A DNA stretch of 64,000 nucleotides from Yoonia vestfoldensis SKA53 (GTDB lineage Bacteria > Pseudomonadota > Alphaproteobacteria > Rhodobacterales > Rhodobacteraceae): positions 2,855,350 through 2,919,349 of the forward strand of contig NZ_CH672414.1 in assembly GCF_000152785.1 (NCBI RefSeq), written 5' to 3'. How positions within the stretch are numbered: the stretch's first letter is position 1; every line of letters starts with the position of its first letter. The translations under genes and the position numbers were made by a program. The notes under the pieces were generated by a model. It saw only the letters and a program-made list of their open reading frames with translations, was not told the origin of the DNA and ran no database searches. Positions 47,122 through 56,393 of this stretch are shown in pieces.

Positions 47122-47822
47122 GCAAAGGCTGCTTGCAAGGCGATTTCCACCATGTCGCCAAAGCTGCGTTCACGGTCTTCGGCGGGCAGGGCTTCGTGCG
47201 TGATCAGGTGGTCGCTGACCGTCAGAACCGCCAGCGCGCGCCGTTTGTACCGCGCGGCGAGGATATAAAGCTCGGCGGCTTCCATTTCGACGGCGAGGAT
47301 GCCGTGGCGCATCATCTGATCGTTCAGGTCGGCCCGTTCGTCATAGAAGACATCAGATGAATAGATGCCGCCGACATGGGTGGTCGTGCCTTTGGCCAGT
47401 GCCGCGTGATGTGCCGCCGCCAGCAGCCCGAAATCGGCGCAGGGTGCGAAATTCAGATCCTTGAATATCCCGCGCGAGGGTGTTGACAGCGTCGTCGCCG
47501 TCATGGCGAGGATCACGTCGCGGATGCCGACATGGTCCTGCATGCCGCCACACGACCCGATCCGTATCAGGGTTTGCGCATCGTAATCGCGGATCAGTTC
47601 ATTTGCGTAGATCGACAGCGAGGGCATGCCCATCCCCGACCCCTGGATCGTGACCGGATGACCGTGCCATGTGCCGGTAAATCCCAGCATGCCGCGCACC
47701 TGGTTGATGCAGCGCGCATCGTCGAGAAAGGTTTCAGCAGCCCATTTCGCGCGGTAAGGGTCGCCCGGCATCAGCACGGTCGGGGCGATGTCGTCTTTTG
47801 CTGCACCGATATGTATTGTCAT
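47118..47822 (-). CDS. deoD: Purine-nucleoside phosphorylase (hexameric DeoD type)
   Basis: A 234-residue enzyme that phosphorolyses purine (deoxy)nucleosides to base and (deoxy)ribose-1-phosphate. Features: [24 protein letters not shown] (quoted to show the phosphate loop MPGDPYRAK), [34 protein letters not shown], and [12 protein letters not shown] (nucleoside site). Length is right for DeoD. A second, trimeric-type PNP is encoded at 57441, so two PNP classes occur in the window. Convergent overlap of stop codons with the DUF1989 gene. Confidence 0.95.
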   Translation of the reverse strand: MTIHIGAAKDDIAPTVLMPGDPYRAKWAAETFLDDARCINQVRGMLGFTGTWHGHPVTIQGSGMGMPSLSIYANELIRDYDAQTLIRIGSCGGMQDHVGIRDVILAMTATTLSTPSRGIFKDLNFAPCADFGLLAAAHHAALAKGTTTHVGGIYSSDVFYDERADLNDQMMRHGILAVEMEAAELYILAARYKRRALAVLTVSDHLITHEALPAEDRERSFGDMVEIALQAAFA

Positions 47823-47904
47823 CTATCTCTCCTGTCATGATAGGAAAGCTAGCCTGCCGCGCAGGCGAGCGGGAGAGGGCAAAACCCTTTCCCGCGTTTA
47901 TTGG

Positions 47905-48231
47905 TCAGATTTCCATCGCTTCGGGCGAGGTGCCGTTGGACAATGCGTCCTTGAACCAAGCAGGCTGGCGGCCTTTGCCGGTCCAGGTCTGGCTGATATC
48001 GGTGGGGTTGCGGTATTTCGCAGGCGCCGAAGATTTTGGCCCGGTCTTGCCTTTGCGCGGGGCCATGCCGGTGATTTCTGCCAGCGAAAAGCCATGGTCC
48101 GCGGCGGCCTTTTCGGCGGCGGCGAGCGCGGCTTTCCTGTCTTTTTCTGCCACGTCAACCATGGCCTTTTCGACTTGCCGCTTCAACGTTTCGAGTTCGC
48201 TGCGCGTCATGGAGGAAAGGTCTTTGTTCAT
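47905..48231 (-). CDS. H-NS-family nucleoid protein (HvrA-like)
   Basis: A 108-residue protein with an N-terminal coiled-coil dimerisation region (about 1-45, LSSMTRSELETLKRQVEKAM) and a C-terminal DNA-binding motif WTGKGRQPAWFKDALSNG, which contains the H-NS consensus TWTGxGRxPxW. In Rhodobacter, HvrA is such a protein and modulates photosynthesis and nitrogen genes. Start ATG at 48229-48231 (MNKDLSSMTR); an upstream in-frame ATG is less typical. It is 96 bases upstream of ecm on the same strand's opposite side (ecm ends at 48328), not an obvious operon. Confidence 0.9.
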   Translation of the reverse strand: MNKDLSSMTRSELETLKRQVEKAMVDVAEKDRKAALAAAEKAAADHGFSLAEITGMAPRKGKTGPKSSAPAKYRNPTDISQTWTGKGRQPAWFKDALSNGTSPEAMEI

Positions 48232-48327
48232 CGATGCAAATCCATTTGGGTGTCTGATCGGCATTGCATATCAGGATTACTATCGAAAGAAAATAAAAAC
48301 AACTTTTGTATATTCAAAAGGATATGA

Positions 48328-50295
48328 TCATTCCGCTGCGGTAGCGCGGGGGTCTGCCAATGCGATGATGTCTGCCATAATCTTGTTCAGTTGGAAATCT
48401 TTTGGCGTATAGACTTTTGCGACTCCCATTGCGCGCAATGCAATTGCATCTTCGTCGGGGATGATGCCGCCTGCAACCACAGGTATATTTCCCAGCCCTG
48501 CGGCGTATAATTTCGTCATGACGTCGCGGACCAGCGGCACATGCGACCCTGACAGGATCGACAGACCGATGACATCGGCCCCGTTGGCGCGGGCCGAGGC
48601 GATGATTTCATCTGGCGTCAGGCGGATACCTTCATAGGCGATGTCCATCCCGCAATCGCGCGCGCGCGCGGCGATCTGTTCAGCCCCGTTTGAATGTCCG
48701 TCAAGTCCCGGTTTTCCCATCATGAATTTTAACCGTCGCCCCAGCGCCGTACTGACCTGATTGACCTGTTCGCGCAGATCGTCCAGCCCTTCGGTTCGGT
48801 TGGACGGGTTGGTGCTGACCCCTGTGGGCGCGCGGTATTGGCCGAAAACGGCGCGGATCACGTCGGACCATTCGCCGGTGGTGACGCCTGCGCGCGCACA
48901 GGCGATCGACGGGATCATGATATTGGTGTCGCTGCTGGCCGCGGCGCGCAGGGCGGTCAGGGCTGCGCGCACCTGCTGCGGATCGCGGGCGGTCTTCCAC
49001 GCGGCCAGTCGGTGCAACTGGTCGGCTTCGGCCTTGGGGTCGGCGACCATCACCGCGTCGTCACCCGCTGTCAGCGGCGAAGGCTCGCCGGCCTGCCATT
49101 TGTTCACCCCAACGACTGTGGTGCTGCCGGTTTCAATCCCGGTGATTCGCGCAGCATTGCTTTCGACCAGACGCGATTTCATATAGCCGATGGCCTTGAC
49201 CGCCCCGCCCATGCCGTCGATCTGCGCCAATTCGGCACGCGCGCCGTCTTTTAATGCGCTGACCTTGCGATCGATGGCCGGATTGCCATCGAACAGATCG
49301 TCGAATTCCAGCAGGTCGGTTTCATAGGCCAGAATTTGCTGCATCCGCAAAGACCATTGCTGGTCCCAAGGGCGCGGCAGGCCCAGGGCTTCGTTCCAGG
49401 CGGGCAATTGCACGGCGCGGGCGCGGGCGTTTTTCGACAGGGTCACCGCAAGCGTTTCCAGCAAAATCCGATAGACGTTGTTTTCAGGCTGTTGTTCAGT
49501 CAACCCTAGGGAGTTTACTTGCACACCATAGCGGAAACGGCGGTATTTGGCATCCTCGACCCCGTAACGCGTGGCGCAGATTTCATCCCATAATTCGACA
49601 AAGGCGCGCATCTTGCACAATTCGGTCACAAACCGGATTCCGGCATTCACGAAAAATGAAATGCGCCCGACCATTTCGGGGAAATGTTCCGCAGCCACCT
49701 TGCCGCGCAGATCGTCCAGCACGGCGGTCGCGGTTGCCAGTGCAAAAGCCAGTTCTTCCTCGGGCGTCGCCCCCGCCTCTTGCAGATGATAGGAACAGAC
49801 ATTCATCGGGTTCCATTTCGGCAGATGTTCGCGGGTATAGGCTGCGATATCGGTGATCATCCGCAGGCTGGGTTCGGGCGGGCAGATATAGGTGCCGCGC
49901 GACAGATATTCCTTGATGATGTCGTTCTGCACGGTGCCTTGCAGCGCGCTGATATCGGCGCCCTGTTCCTCGGCCACGGCGATGTACAGCGCCAGCAGCC
50001 ACGGGGCTGTCGCGTTGATTGTCATTGATGTGTTCATCTGGTCCAGCGGGATATCGGCAAACAGCATCCGCATATCGCCCAGATGCGCCACTGGCACGCC
50101 GACCTTGCCCACCTCGCCCTTGGCCAGAATGTGGTCGCTGTCATAGCCGGTCTGGGTGGGCAGATCAAAGGCGACCGAGAGGCCCGTCTGCCCCTTGGCC
50201 AGATTACCACGATAGAGCGCGTTCGACGCCGCAGCGGTCGAATGGCCCGCATAGGTGCGGAACAGCCAGGGGCGGTCTTTTTGCATCTGCGACAT
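48328..50295 (-). CDS. ecm: (2R)-ethylmalonyl-CoA mutase (adenosylcobalamin)
   Basis: A 655-residue single-chain mutase converting (2R)-ethylmalonyl-CoA to (2S)-methylsuccinyl-CoA in the EMC pathway. N-terminal KDRPWLFRTYAGHSTAAASN is characteristic of Ecm as opposed to methylmalonyl-CoA mutase. The C-terminal cobalamin domain has the DxHxxG motif DGHSNG (532-537, His534 as lower ligand) and ILSGSH. Start ATG 50293-50295 has AGGAGA upstream. ccrA, the preceding pathway step, lies 1.65 kb away on the other strand. Confidence 0.95.
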   Translation of the reverse strand: MSQMQKDRPWLFRTYAGHSTAAASNALYRGNLAKGQTGLSVAFDLPTQTGYDSDHILAKGEVGKVGVPVAHLGDMRMLFADIPLDQMNTSMTINATAPWLLALYIAVAEEQGADISALQGTVQNDIIKEYLSRGTYICPPEPSLRMITDIAAYTREHLPKWNPMNVCSYHLQEAGATPEEELAFALATATAVLDDLRGKVAAEHFPEMVGRISFFVNAGIRFVTELCKMRAFVELWDEICATRYGVEDAKYRRFRYGVQVNSLGLTEQQPENNVYRILLETLAVTLSKNARARAVQLPAWNEALGLPRPWDQQWSLRMQQILAYETDLLEFDDLFDGNPAIDRKVSALKDGARAELAQIDGMGGAVKAIGYMKSRLVESNAARITGIETGSTTVVGVNKWQAGEPSPLTAGDDAVMVADPKAEADQLHRLAAWKTARDPQQVRAALTALRAAASSDTNIMIPSIACARAGVTTGEWSDVIRAVFGQYRAPTGVSTNPSNRTEGLDDLREQVNQVSTALGRRLKFMMGKPGLDGHSNGAEQIAARARDCGMDIAYEGIRLTPDEIIASARANGADVIGLSILSGSHVPLVRDVMTKLYAAGLGNIPVVAGGIIPDEDAIALRAMGVAKVYTPKDFQLNKIMADIIALADPRATAAE

Positions 50296-50433
50296 CGGGC
50301 GTCTCTCCTGAATCAAGTTGCGTAATTTAATTGCGCTTTGGGCCATTTATCGGACATTTTGTGGCGCTGTCAATTCGCTGCGTTGCGGCATGGCGGGATT
50401 TACCTTGGCGGGGAAGCCTGTCATTTTCTGAGG

Positions 50434-51831
50434 ATGACGCAAACCATCTCCATGCCGGTATGGGCCTTTGTTCTGATCATCTTGTTCGCAGGTGTCACTT
50501 TTGCGTCGCATTTCCTGTTTCCTTCGGTGCGCTGGTTTTTCCGCAAACGCGCCGAACGGGTGATCGCGCGGGTCAACAAGAATCTGCAACGCCCGATCGA
50601 GCCGTTCAAGCTGGCGCATCGCTATGACATGATCCAGCGTTTGATCTATGACCCAGAGGTGACGCAGGCCGTCGTGGACCATGCCCGCGCCAATAATGTC
50701 CCCGAAAACGTCGCCTTTGAAAAAGCCCGCAGCTATGCGCGCGAGATCGTGCCGTCGTTTTCCGCGACCGCCTATTTCAGCATCGGGATCAGGCTGGCGC
50801 GCTGGTTATCGAAATCGCTCTACCGGATTCAGCTGGGCCGCCTCGACCGCAAGCGCATGGCCGAGATCGACCCAGAGGCGGCGGTGGTTTTCGTCATCAA
50901 CCATCGCAGCAACATGGATTACATGTTGGTCACCTATCTGGCGGCCAATGCCGGTGCCTTGTCCTATGCGGTCGGCGAATGGGCGCGGGTCTGGCCGCTG
51001 TCGCCGGTGATCCGGTCGATGGGGGCCTATTTTATCCGGCGCAATTCGCGCGGCGCGCTGTATCGCAAGGTGCTGGCGCGCTATGTGCAGATGGCCACGC
51101 GCGCGGGCGTGACCCAGGCGGTATTCCCCGAAGGCGGCCTGTCGCTGGATGGCATGCTGGCTGCGCCGCGCACCGGATTGTTGAATTACATTATCGAAGA
51201 TTTCGACCCCGCAAGGCGCGAGGTGATCTTTATCCCCGTCGCACTCAATTATGACCGCGTACTGGAAGACACGATCCTGATCGCGGCGCATAAGGCCGGC
51301 ACGCGCCGTTTCCGCCCGCCTTTGGTGCATGTCCTGCGGCGTGTGGCGCATCATGTCTGGCAGCGGATCACGGGCCGGTTTCAGGGTTTCGGCACCGCCT
51401 CGGTCAGCTTTGGTGAACCGTTGGAGCTGTCGTCTTTTACGGTGACCGCGCAGGGGGATGTAACGCAGGCCCTGGCGCAAACCCTGATGCAGCGGATCGC
51501 GGATGTGACGCCGGTGCCTGGTGTCCCGCTTGTCGCGCGCCATTTGCTGGCCGACGCGCCGGTCACCACCGAGCAGTTGATGCACGATGTCGTCGGGTCG
51601 CTGGCGATGTTGGCCCAAAGGCAAGTCCCGCGCCCGCGCCGCGCGACCGAAGATGTTGTCACCGAGGCATTGGACCGCTTGCATTCGCGCCACCTGATCG
51701 CGCGGGACGGCGATCATTGGCGCGTGACCAAGCTTGGCGGGCCAATTCTGACCTATTACGCCAATTCCATTGCACATCATTTTGACATCACGGTCGATAC
51801 TGCGCCTATTTCTGCGCCGCAGCAGACATAA
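50434..51831 (+). CDS. PlsB-like glycerol-3-phosphate / lysophosphatidate acyltransferase
   Basis: A 465-residue protein with one N-terminal membrane anchor (about 6-27) and an acyltransferase domain: NHRSNMDYMLV with His157 and Asp162 (H-x4-D), GAYFIRRNSRGALYR, VFPEGGLSLDG (231-235, FPEGG), and IFIPVALNYDR. The motifs resemble PlsB; the length is about half of E. coli PlsB. It would acylate glycerol-3-phosphate or a lysophospholipid at the inner membrane. Start ATG 50434 follows TGAGG. It lies upstream of ccrA with a 115-base gap. Confidence 0.88.
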   Translation: MTQTISMPVWAFVLIILFAGVTFASHFLFPSVRWFFRKRAERVIARVNKNLQRPIEPFKLAHRYDMIQRLIYDPEVTQAVVDHARANNVPENVAFEKARSYAREIVPSFSATAYFSIGIRLARWLSKSLYRIQLGRLDRKRMAEIDPEAAVVFVINHRSNMDYMLVTYLAANAGALSYAVGEWARVWPLSPVIRSMGAYFIRRNSRGALYRKVLARYVQMATRAGVTQAVFPEGGLSLDGMLAAPRTGLLNYIIEDFDPARREVIFIPVALNYDRVLEDTILIAAHKAGTRRFRPPLVHVLRRVAHHVWQRITGRFQGFGTASVSFGEPLELSSFTVTAQGDVTQALAQTLMQRIADVTPVPGVPLVARHLLADAPVTTEQLMHDVVGSLAMLAQRQVPRPRRATEDVVTEALDRLHSRHLIARDGDHWRVTKLGGPILTYYANSIAHHFDITVDTAPISAPQQT

Positions 51832-51946
51832 AATTACAAAACGATGCGCTGTAGTGTTGCAATCTTGCGCGACGATTCGTATCAATTCTTCAGCGCCGCG
51901 TGATTCTGCACTGCGGCGCAACGGAATGATCGCGATGGAGAGTGAC

Positions 51947-53242
51947 ATGGCCCTTGATCTGACCACCGGCGAAGCGGCCTATGCCGCCGAACGCAAAGAC
52001 CTGTATGCCATGGGCGAAATGCCCCCCTTGGGCCATCTGCCCGCGCAGATGCATGCCTGGGTGCTGCGCCGCGAACGGCATGGTGAACCTGAAACCGCCC
52101 TGCAATTAGAGGTCGTCGATTGCCCCAAGCCTGACAGCAACGAAGTGATCATTCTGGTGATGGCGGCGGGGGTGAATTACAACGGCGTCTGGGCCTGTCT
52201 GGGCCAGCCTGTTTCGACCTTTGATGTGCATAAGGCCCCTTACGCGATCCTTGGGTCCGATGCGGCAGGCATCGTCTGGGCGGTGGGCGACAAGGTCAAG
52301 CGCTGGAAAGTCGGTGACGAAGTCGTGGTGCATTGCAATCAGGACGACGGCGACGACGAAGATTGCAATGGCGGTGATCCGATGTATTCGCCCAGCCAGC
52401 GGATCTGGGGCTATGAAACCGCCGACGGGTCATTCGCGCAATTCACCCGCGTGCAATCGCAGCAATTGATGGCGCGTCCGCAGCACCTGACGTGGGAAGA
52501 AAGCGCCTGTTACACGCTGACGCTGGCCACCGCTTACCGCATGCTGTTTGGCCATGAACCGCATGACCTGAAACCCGGGCAGAACGTGCTGGTCTGGGGG
52601 GCGTCGGGTGGCCTTGGGTCTTATGCGATCCAGCTGATCAATACCGCAGGGGCCAATGCGATCGGTGTGATCAGCGACGAAAGCAAGCGGGATTTCGTGA
52701 TGTCGCTGGGTGCCAAAGGTGTCATCAACCGCAACGATTTTTCCTGTTGGGGCCAGTTGCCTACGGTCAATACCGCCGCATACGATATCTGGCTGAAAGA
52801 GGCGCGCCGGTTCGGCAAGGCAATCTGGGACATCACCGGCAAGGGTAAGAATGTCGATATGGTGTTCGAACATCCGGGCGAGGCCACGTTCCCCGTGTCG
52901 TCGCTGGTCTGCAAGAAAGGCGGCATGGTCGTGATCTGTGCAGGCACCACGGGGTTTAACTGTACTTTTGACGTCCGCTATATGTGGATGCACCAGAAAC
53001 GGTTGCAGGGCAGCCATTTCGCCCATCTCAAGCAGGCGAGTGCGGCCAACAACCTGATGGTCGAACGCCGTCTGGACCCGTGCATGTCGGAATGTTTCGG
53101 CTGGGACGAGATTCCGCTGGCCCATACCAAGATGCGCCGCAACGAACACAAGCCCGGCAATATGGCCGTGCTGGTGCAGGCCCCGGTGATGGGTCTGCGG
53201 ACCTTTGCCGACACGATCGAAGCGTCACGGGAGGGGCGCTGA
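51947..53242 (+). CDS. ccrA: Crotonyl-CoA carboxylase/reductase
   Basis: A 431-residue MDR-superfamily enzyme that reductively carboxylates crotonyl-CoA with NADPH and CO2 to (2S)-ethylmalonyl-CoA, the signature reaction of the EMC pathway. Recognisable text: VMAAGVNYNGVWACLGQPVS, ILGSDAAGIVWAVGDKVK, the NADP-binding VWGASGGLGSYAIQL (about 215-229), and GTTGFNCTFDVRYMWMHQKR with FAHL. ATG 51947 with GGAG upstream. A very stable hairpin (53248-53289) and a 3'-end element follow. Confidence 0.97.
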   Translation: MALDLTTGEAAYAAERKDLYAMGEMPPLGHLPAQMHAWVLRRERHGEPETALQLEVVDCPKPDSNEVIILVMAAGVNYNGVWACLGQPVSTFDVHKAPYAILGSDAAGIVWAVGDKVKRWKVGDEVVVHCNQDDGDDEDCNGGDPMYSPSQRIWGYETADGSFAQFTRVQSQQLMARPQHLTWEESACYTLTLATAYRMLFGHEPHDLKPGQNVLVWGASGGLGSYAIQLINTAGANAIGVISDESKRDFVMSLGAKGVINRNDFSCWGQLPTVNTAAYDIWLKEARRFGKAIWDITGKGKNVDMVFEHPGEATFPVSSLVCKKGGMVVICAGTTGFNCTFDVRYMWMHQKRLQGSHFAHLKQASAANNLMVERRLDPCMSECFGWDEIPLAHTKMRRNEHKPGNMAVLVQAPVMGLRTFADTIEASREGR

Positions 53243-53247
53243 GATCA

Positions 53248-53289
53248 CCCTTTGCGCGCCATCGCCACCGGGTGGTGGCGCGCAAAGGG
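53248..53289 (+). terminator. Long perfect hairpin downstream of ccrA
   Basis: Arms of 13 bp (53248-53260 and 53277-53289) with an inner four-pair stem (CCAC/GTGG) in the loop, five bases past the ccrA stop codon. No T-run, but such stability suggests transcription termination or mRNA 3'-end protection. Confidence 0.7.
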
Positions 53290-53295
53290 CATGAT

Positions 53296-53330
53296 GCGCT
53301 CCGCGCGGGAGTATTTGAAACAAAGCGATG
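53296..53330 (+). terminator. 3'-end element copy 7 (after ccrA hairpin)
   Basis: GCGCTCCGCGCGGGAGTATT followed by TGAAACAAAGCGATG. The CTCC...GGAG arms replace the CTCC...GGGG of the other copies, so pairing is retained, which supports a hairpin. It is 54 bases past the ccrA stop. Confidence 0.5.
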
Positions 53331-53413
53331 GCAGGGTCTTTGCGCTGAAGTTTTTCTGTGCCGTGGATCAGATGGCGGTGGTGACGCGGGGCGCGCGCGG
53401 ATAATGTCGCGCC

Positions 53414-54940
53414 ATGAATGCCCCCGTGATCACCTTTTCCGACGACCAGGCCGACGCCTGGGATAATGTTGCATCCGCGCTGCGCCAGGCGGGCGTTGAT
53501 CTGGACGACAGCCTGCTGCAACCGCCGCAAAGCGACACATCATCCGTGCTGGCCGTGATCGGCAAGGCGGGGTCGGGCAAGACCATGCTGCTTGCGGCCT
53601 TGTACAAGGCCTTGGCCGAGGCGGGCGTTGATGTGATTTCCGGCGATTGGGAAGGCCGCAAGCGCAAGGACCGCCGCACGCTGGCGATTCTGGCGCCGAC
53701 CAACAAGGCCGCGAGCGTGTTGCGCAACCGCGGCGTGCCGGCCACGACGATCCACCGTATTCTGTATACCCCCGTCTATGACCCCGAATATGAAAAGATC
53801 GCCGAATGGCTGGCGGGCCAAGGCGAGCGGCCCGATATCGACAGTCTGACCGATGTGGCGCTGGACCGCGCATGGGCGTCTTATCAGATCAATACCTCGG
53901 TGCCTGCGGCCCTGGCGGCGGCGGGCCTGCGCGGCAGCGATTTCATCACCGGCTGGAAACGCCGCGAGGAGCCGCTGGATATCGGGTTTGTCGACGAAAG
54001 CTCTATGCTGGATGCCAAGCAGTTTGCCGATCTCAAGGAGATTTTTCCGACCCTGCTGTTGTTCGGTGATCCTGCACAATTGCCGCCCGTGCAATCCAGC
54101 GGGGGCATGGTGTTTGAAACTCTGCCCAAGGACCGGGTTCTGACGTTAAGCCGGATTCACCGGCAGGATGCCGATAACCCGATCCTTGATCTGGCCCATG
54201 CCTTGGCCGATCCGATGCTGGATTTCTACACGTTCGAGCGCATGGTGGCCGAGGCCGCCGCCCGCGACGACCGTGTCGTCATGGCCCAACGGGTCGAGGC
54301 CGATCTGATGGCCCGCTCCCCCTGTCTGGTCTGGCGCAATGCGACGCGGATCAAGCTGATCCATGCGTTCCGCGCGGCGTTCAACGCGCCGCCCGATGCG
54401 CTGTTGCCGGGCGAGCCGCTGATCTGCGACGGGATCGAATTGCCGCTGAAACACCGCAAGAAACGGCTGGATCTCGAGGCGCGCGGGTTGATCAAAGGCG
54501 CGCAGGTGATCTATCTGGGTGCGGGCAAGAAGCCCGGTTTTTCGCGGCTGCATGTGATCGGTGCCGAAGACCCGCGGATTTCCGCCGCCAGCATCGTCAA
54601 GATCGAGCTTGAGGGCGATGCAGAGCCGTTCATCCCCTTTGCAGCCAAGATGGGGGCGACCTTTCTGCATGGCGCGGCTGTCACCATCCACAAGGCGCAG
54701 GGGTCGCAATGGGACACGGTGCAGGTCTTTGCCCCCGATATCGAGGTGGCCAGCCGCATGGGCCGGATGGAGGCGGGCCAGCCTTTGTGGAAACGCCTTG
54801 CCTATGTCGCAATCACGCGGGCGGAAACGCAATTGCGTTGGGTCGTGCGCAACCGGCTGGCAAGGCCGGAATTGGCACTGGGGGTGGATGATCTGGATGT
54901 GCCGGTCTCGACCCTGGAGTTGAAAGCGGAGGAATTATGA
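53414..54940 (+). CDS. RecD-like ATP-dependent DNA helicase (SF1)
   Basis: A 508-residue superfamily 1 helicase. Motif I GKAGSGKT (50-57), motif Ia LAPTNKAASVLR, motif II-like GFVDESSM, motif III GDPAQLPPV, motif V VTIHKAQGSQWDTV, and motif VI YVAITRA near the C-terminus. Resembles the helicase core of RecD2, without the long N-terminal helix-hairpin-helix part. It could act in DNA repair or in conflict resolution, unconfirmed. Its stop overlaps the SDR start (ATGA). Confidence 0.9.
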   Translation: MNAPVITFSDDQADAWDNVASALRQAGVDLDDSLLQPPQSDTSSVLAVIGKAGSGKTMLLAALYKALAEAGVDVISGDWEGRKRKDRRTLAILAPTNKAASVLRNRGVPATTIHRILYTPVYDPEYEKIAEWLAGQGERPDIDSLTDVALDRAWASYQINTSVPAALAAAGLRGSDFITGWKRREEPLDIGFVDESSMLDAKQFADLKEIFPTLLLFGDPAQLPPVQSSGGMVFETLPKDRVLTLSRIHRQDADNPILDLAHALADPMLDFYTFERMVAEAAARDDRVVMAQRVEADLMARSPCLVWRNATRIKLIHAFRAAFNAPPDALLPGEPLICDGIELPLKHRKKRLDLEARGLIKGAQVIYLGAGKKPGFSRLHVIGAEDPRISAASIVKIELEGDAEPFIPFAAKMGATFLHGAAVTIHKAQGSQWDTVQVFAPDIEVASRMGRMEAGQPLWKRLAYVAITRAETQLRWVVRNRLARPELALGVDDLDVPVSTLELKAEEL

Positions 54941-55647
54941 AAACCATCATCATCACAGGGGCCAGTGCCGGGATCGGGCGGGCGACGGCGTTGCATTTTC
55001 TGGATCAAGGCTGGCGTGTCGGCCTGATCGCGCGCAGGCCCGAGGTTTTGGCCGAAATGGCGCATCCCAATGCGGTGCCTTTGCCTTGCGATGTGACTGA
55101 TGAGGCAGGGGTCGATGCGGCCTTTGCCGCGTTTGGCCATCTGGATGTGCTGTTCAACAATGCGGGCATGTTCGGCCCCCAGACCACGATTGACGAAATC
55201 GCGCTGGAGGATTGGCGCGCGGTGCTGGATGTGAACCTGACGGGTATGTTTCTGTGCGCGCGCGCGGCGTTCCGCCAGATGCGCCATCAGACGCCACGGG
55301 GTGGGCGGATCATCAATAACGGGTCGATTTCCGCGCATACCCCGCGTGAAGGGTCGATCTGTTACACGACCACCAAACACGGTGTTTCGGGCCTGACCAA
55401 GACGCTGACGCTGGATGGCCGCGCGTTCGACATCGCCTGCGGGCAGATCGACATCGGCAATGCGCGCACCGAGCTGGTGCAAGGGCTGGAGGTCAAGCGC
55501 GCCGCCGACGGCCTGCCCCCCCTGCCAACGATGGCGGTGGAGGATGTGGCGCGTGCGGTGTTCCACATGGCGTCATTGCCGCCAGAGGCGAATGTGCAGA
55601 CCATGATGGTGATGGCCTCCAAGATGCCGCATATCGGGCGGGGTTAA
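54937..55647 (+). CDS. Short-chain dehydrogenase/reductase (SDR)
   Basis: A 236-residue classical SDR: TGASAGIG (7-14), FNNAG near 69, catalytic Tyr143 and Lys147 in YTTTK, and a Ser in NGSIS. NAD(P)-dependent oxidoreductase acting on an unknown alcohol/ketone. Overlaps the helicase gene by four bases, with no functional link seen. Its stop and the convergent TIGR02186 gene's stop share TTAA. Confidence 0.9.
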   Translation: MKTIIITGASAGIGRATALHFLDQGWRVGLIARRPEVLAEMAHPNAVPLPCDVTDEAGVDAAFAAFGHLDVLFNNAGMFGPQTTIDEIALEDWRAVLDVNLTGMFLCARAAFRQMRHQTPRGGRIINNGSISAHTPREGSICYTTTKHGVSGLTKTLTLDGRAFDIACGQIDIGNARTELVQGLEVKRAADGLPPLPTMAVEDVARAVFHMASLPPEANVQTMMVMASKMPHIGRG

Positions 55648-56393
55648 CGCCGCAGCAAGGTAAAGACCGCAGAGGCGAGCCAGCCCGCGCCGATCGCAAT
55701 GGCCAGGGACAGCAGGCCATAGATGAACGCCTGTTCATGCGCGAGGTTGTAAAGCCAGCGTTCCAGCCCGACCTTGTTGACCGGAATCGTGGTCATGTAA
55801 GTGTCGATCACCGTGCCATTGCGGGTCAGGTAGATGCGCACGTCATAATTGCCTTCGGTCAGGTTGGCAGGCATCGAAATCGCGCTGCGGAACAATGTGT
55901 CCTGATCCAGCGTCACAGCGCCTTGGCGCATCTGGTACAGGTCCTGATCGGTTTTGATGCGGATCAGCGCCTCGGTAAAGGCAACGCTGTCGGCGACCAC
56001 GGCCCCTGCCGACCGGATCGCGCGGGGGATGGTGATGCGGTGGCGCAGGTCTTCGACTTCGCGCAGGATGTCAGTGATCGGGGCGCTGGTGGCGACCGCA
56101 TAGAACGAAGGCGCGGAATTGACGAAAACCGCGTCGGTGTTGACCCAGATGCCCATCTGCTGCGCCTTGCGCCGCACGGTGACAGGCTCGCTTGGGCCTG
56201 CGATGGTGATGATGACGCCAAGCGCGCTGTCTTGTGGCGGGGGGGCCGTGCGGCTGACCGCGCCGAAGACGATGATTTCGGACCCTTCAAAGGTGACGGT
56301 GATGGCGACTTCGTCCTGGCTCAGGCCCAGCACGATTTGCTCGGCCCGCGCGGGCAGGGCCAGCAGCATCAGAATGGCAAACAGGCGGATCAT
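55644..56393 (-). CDS. TIGR02186 family protein (signal peptide plus one C-terminal TM)
   Basis: A 249-residue protein with a signal peptide (1-17, MIRLFAILMLLALPARA), a long periplasmic domain with VFGAVSRTAPPP and VAFTEALIRIK, and a C-terminal membrane segment (about 217-242). The family is alphaproteobacterial and paired with TauE/SafE permeases, as here. Function unknown. The start overlaps the upstream TSUP gene's stop by four bases (56390-56393), so translation is coupled. Confidence 0.85.
   Translation of the reverse strand: MIRLFAILMLLALPARAEQIVLGLSQDEVAITVTFEGSEIIVFGAVSRTAPPPQDSALGVIITIAGPSEPVTVRRKAQQMGIWVNTDAVFVNSAPSFYAVATSAPITDILREVEDLRHRITIPRAIRSAGAVVADSVAFTEALIRIKTDQDLYQMRQGAVTLDQDTLFRSAISMPANLTEGNYDVRIYLTRNGTVIDTYMTTIPVNKVGLERWLYNLAHEQAFIYGLLSLAIAIGAGWLASAVFTLLRR

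Noticed and set aside
53426-53433. GTGATCAC near the helicase start
   Set aside because: Encodes residues of the helicase (PVIT) and is unpaired; no evidence of control.
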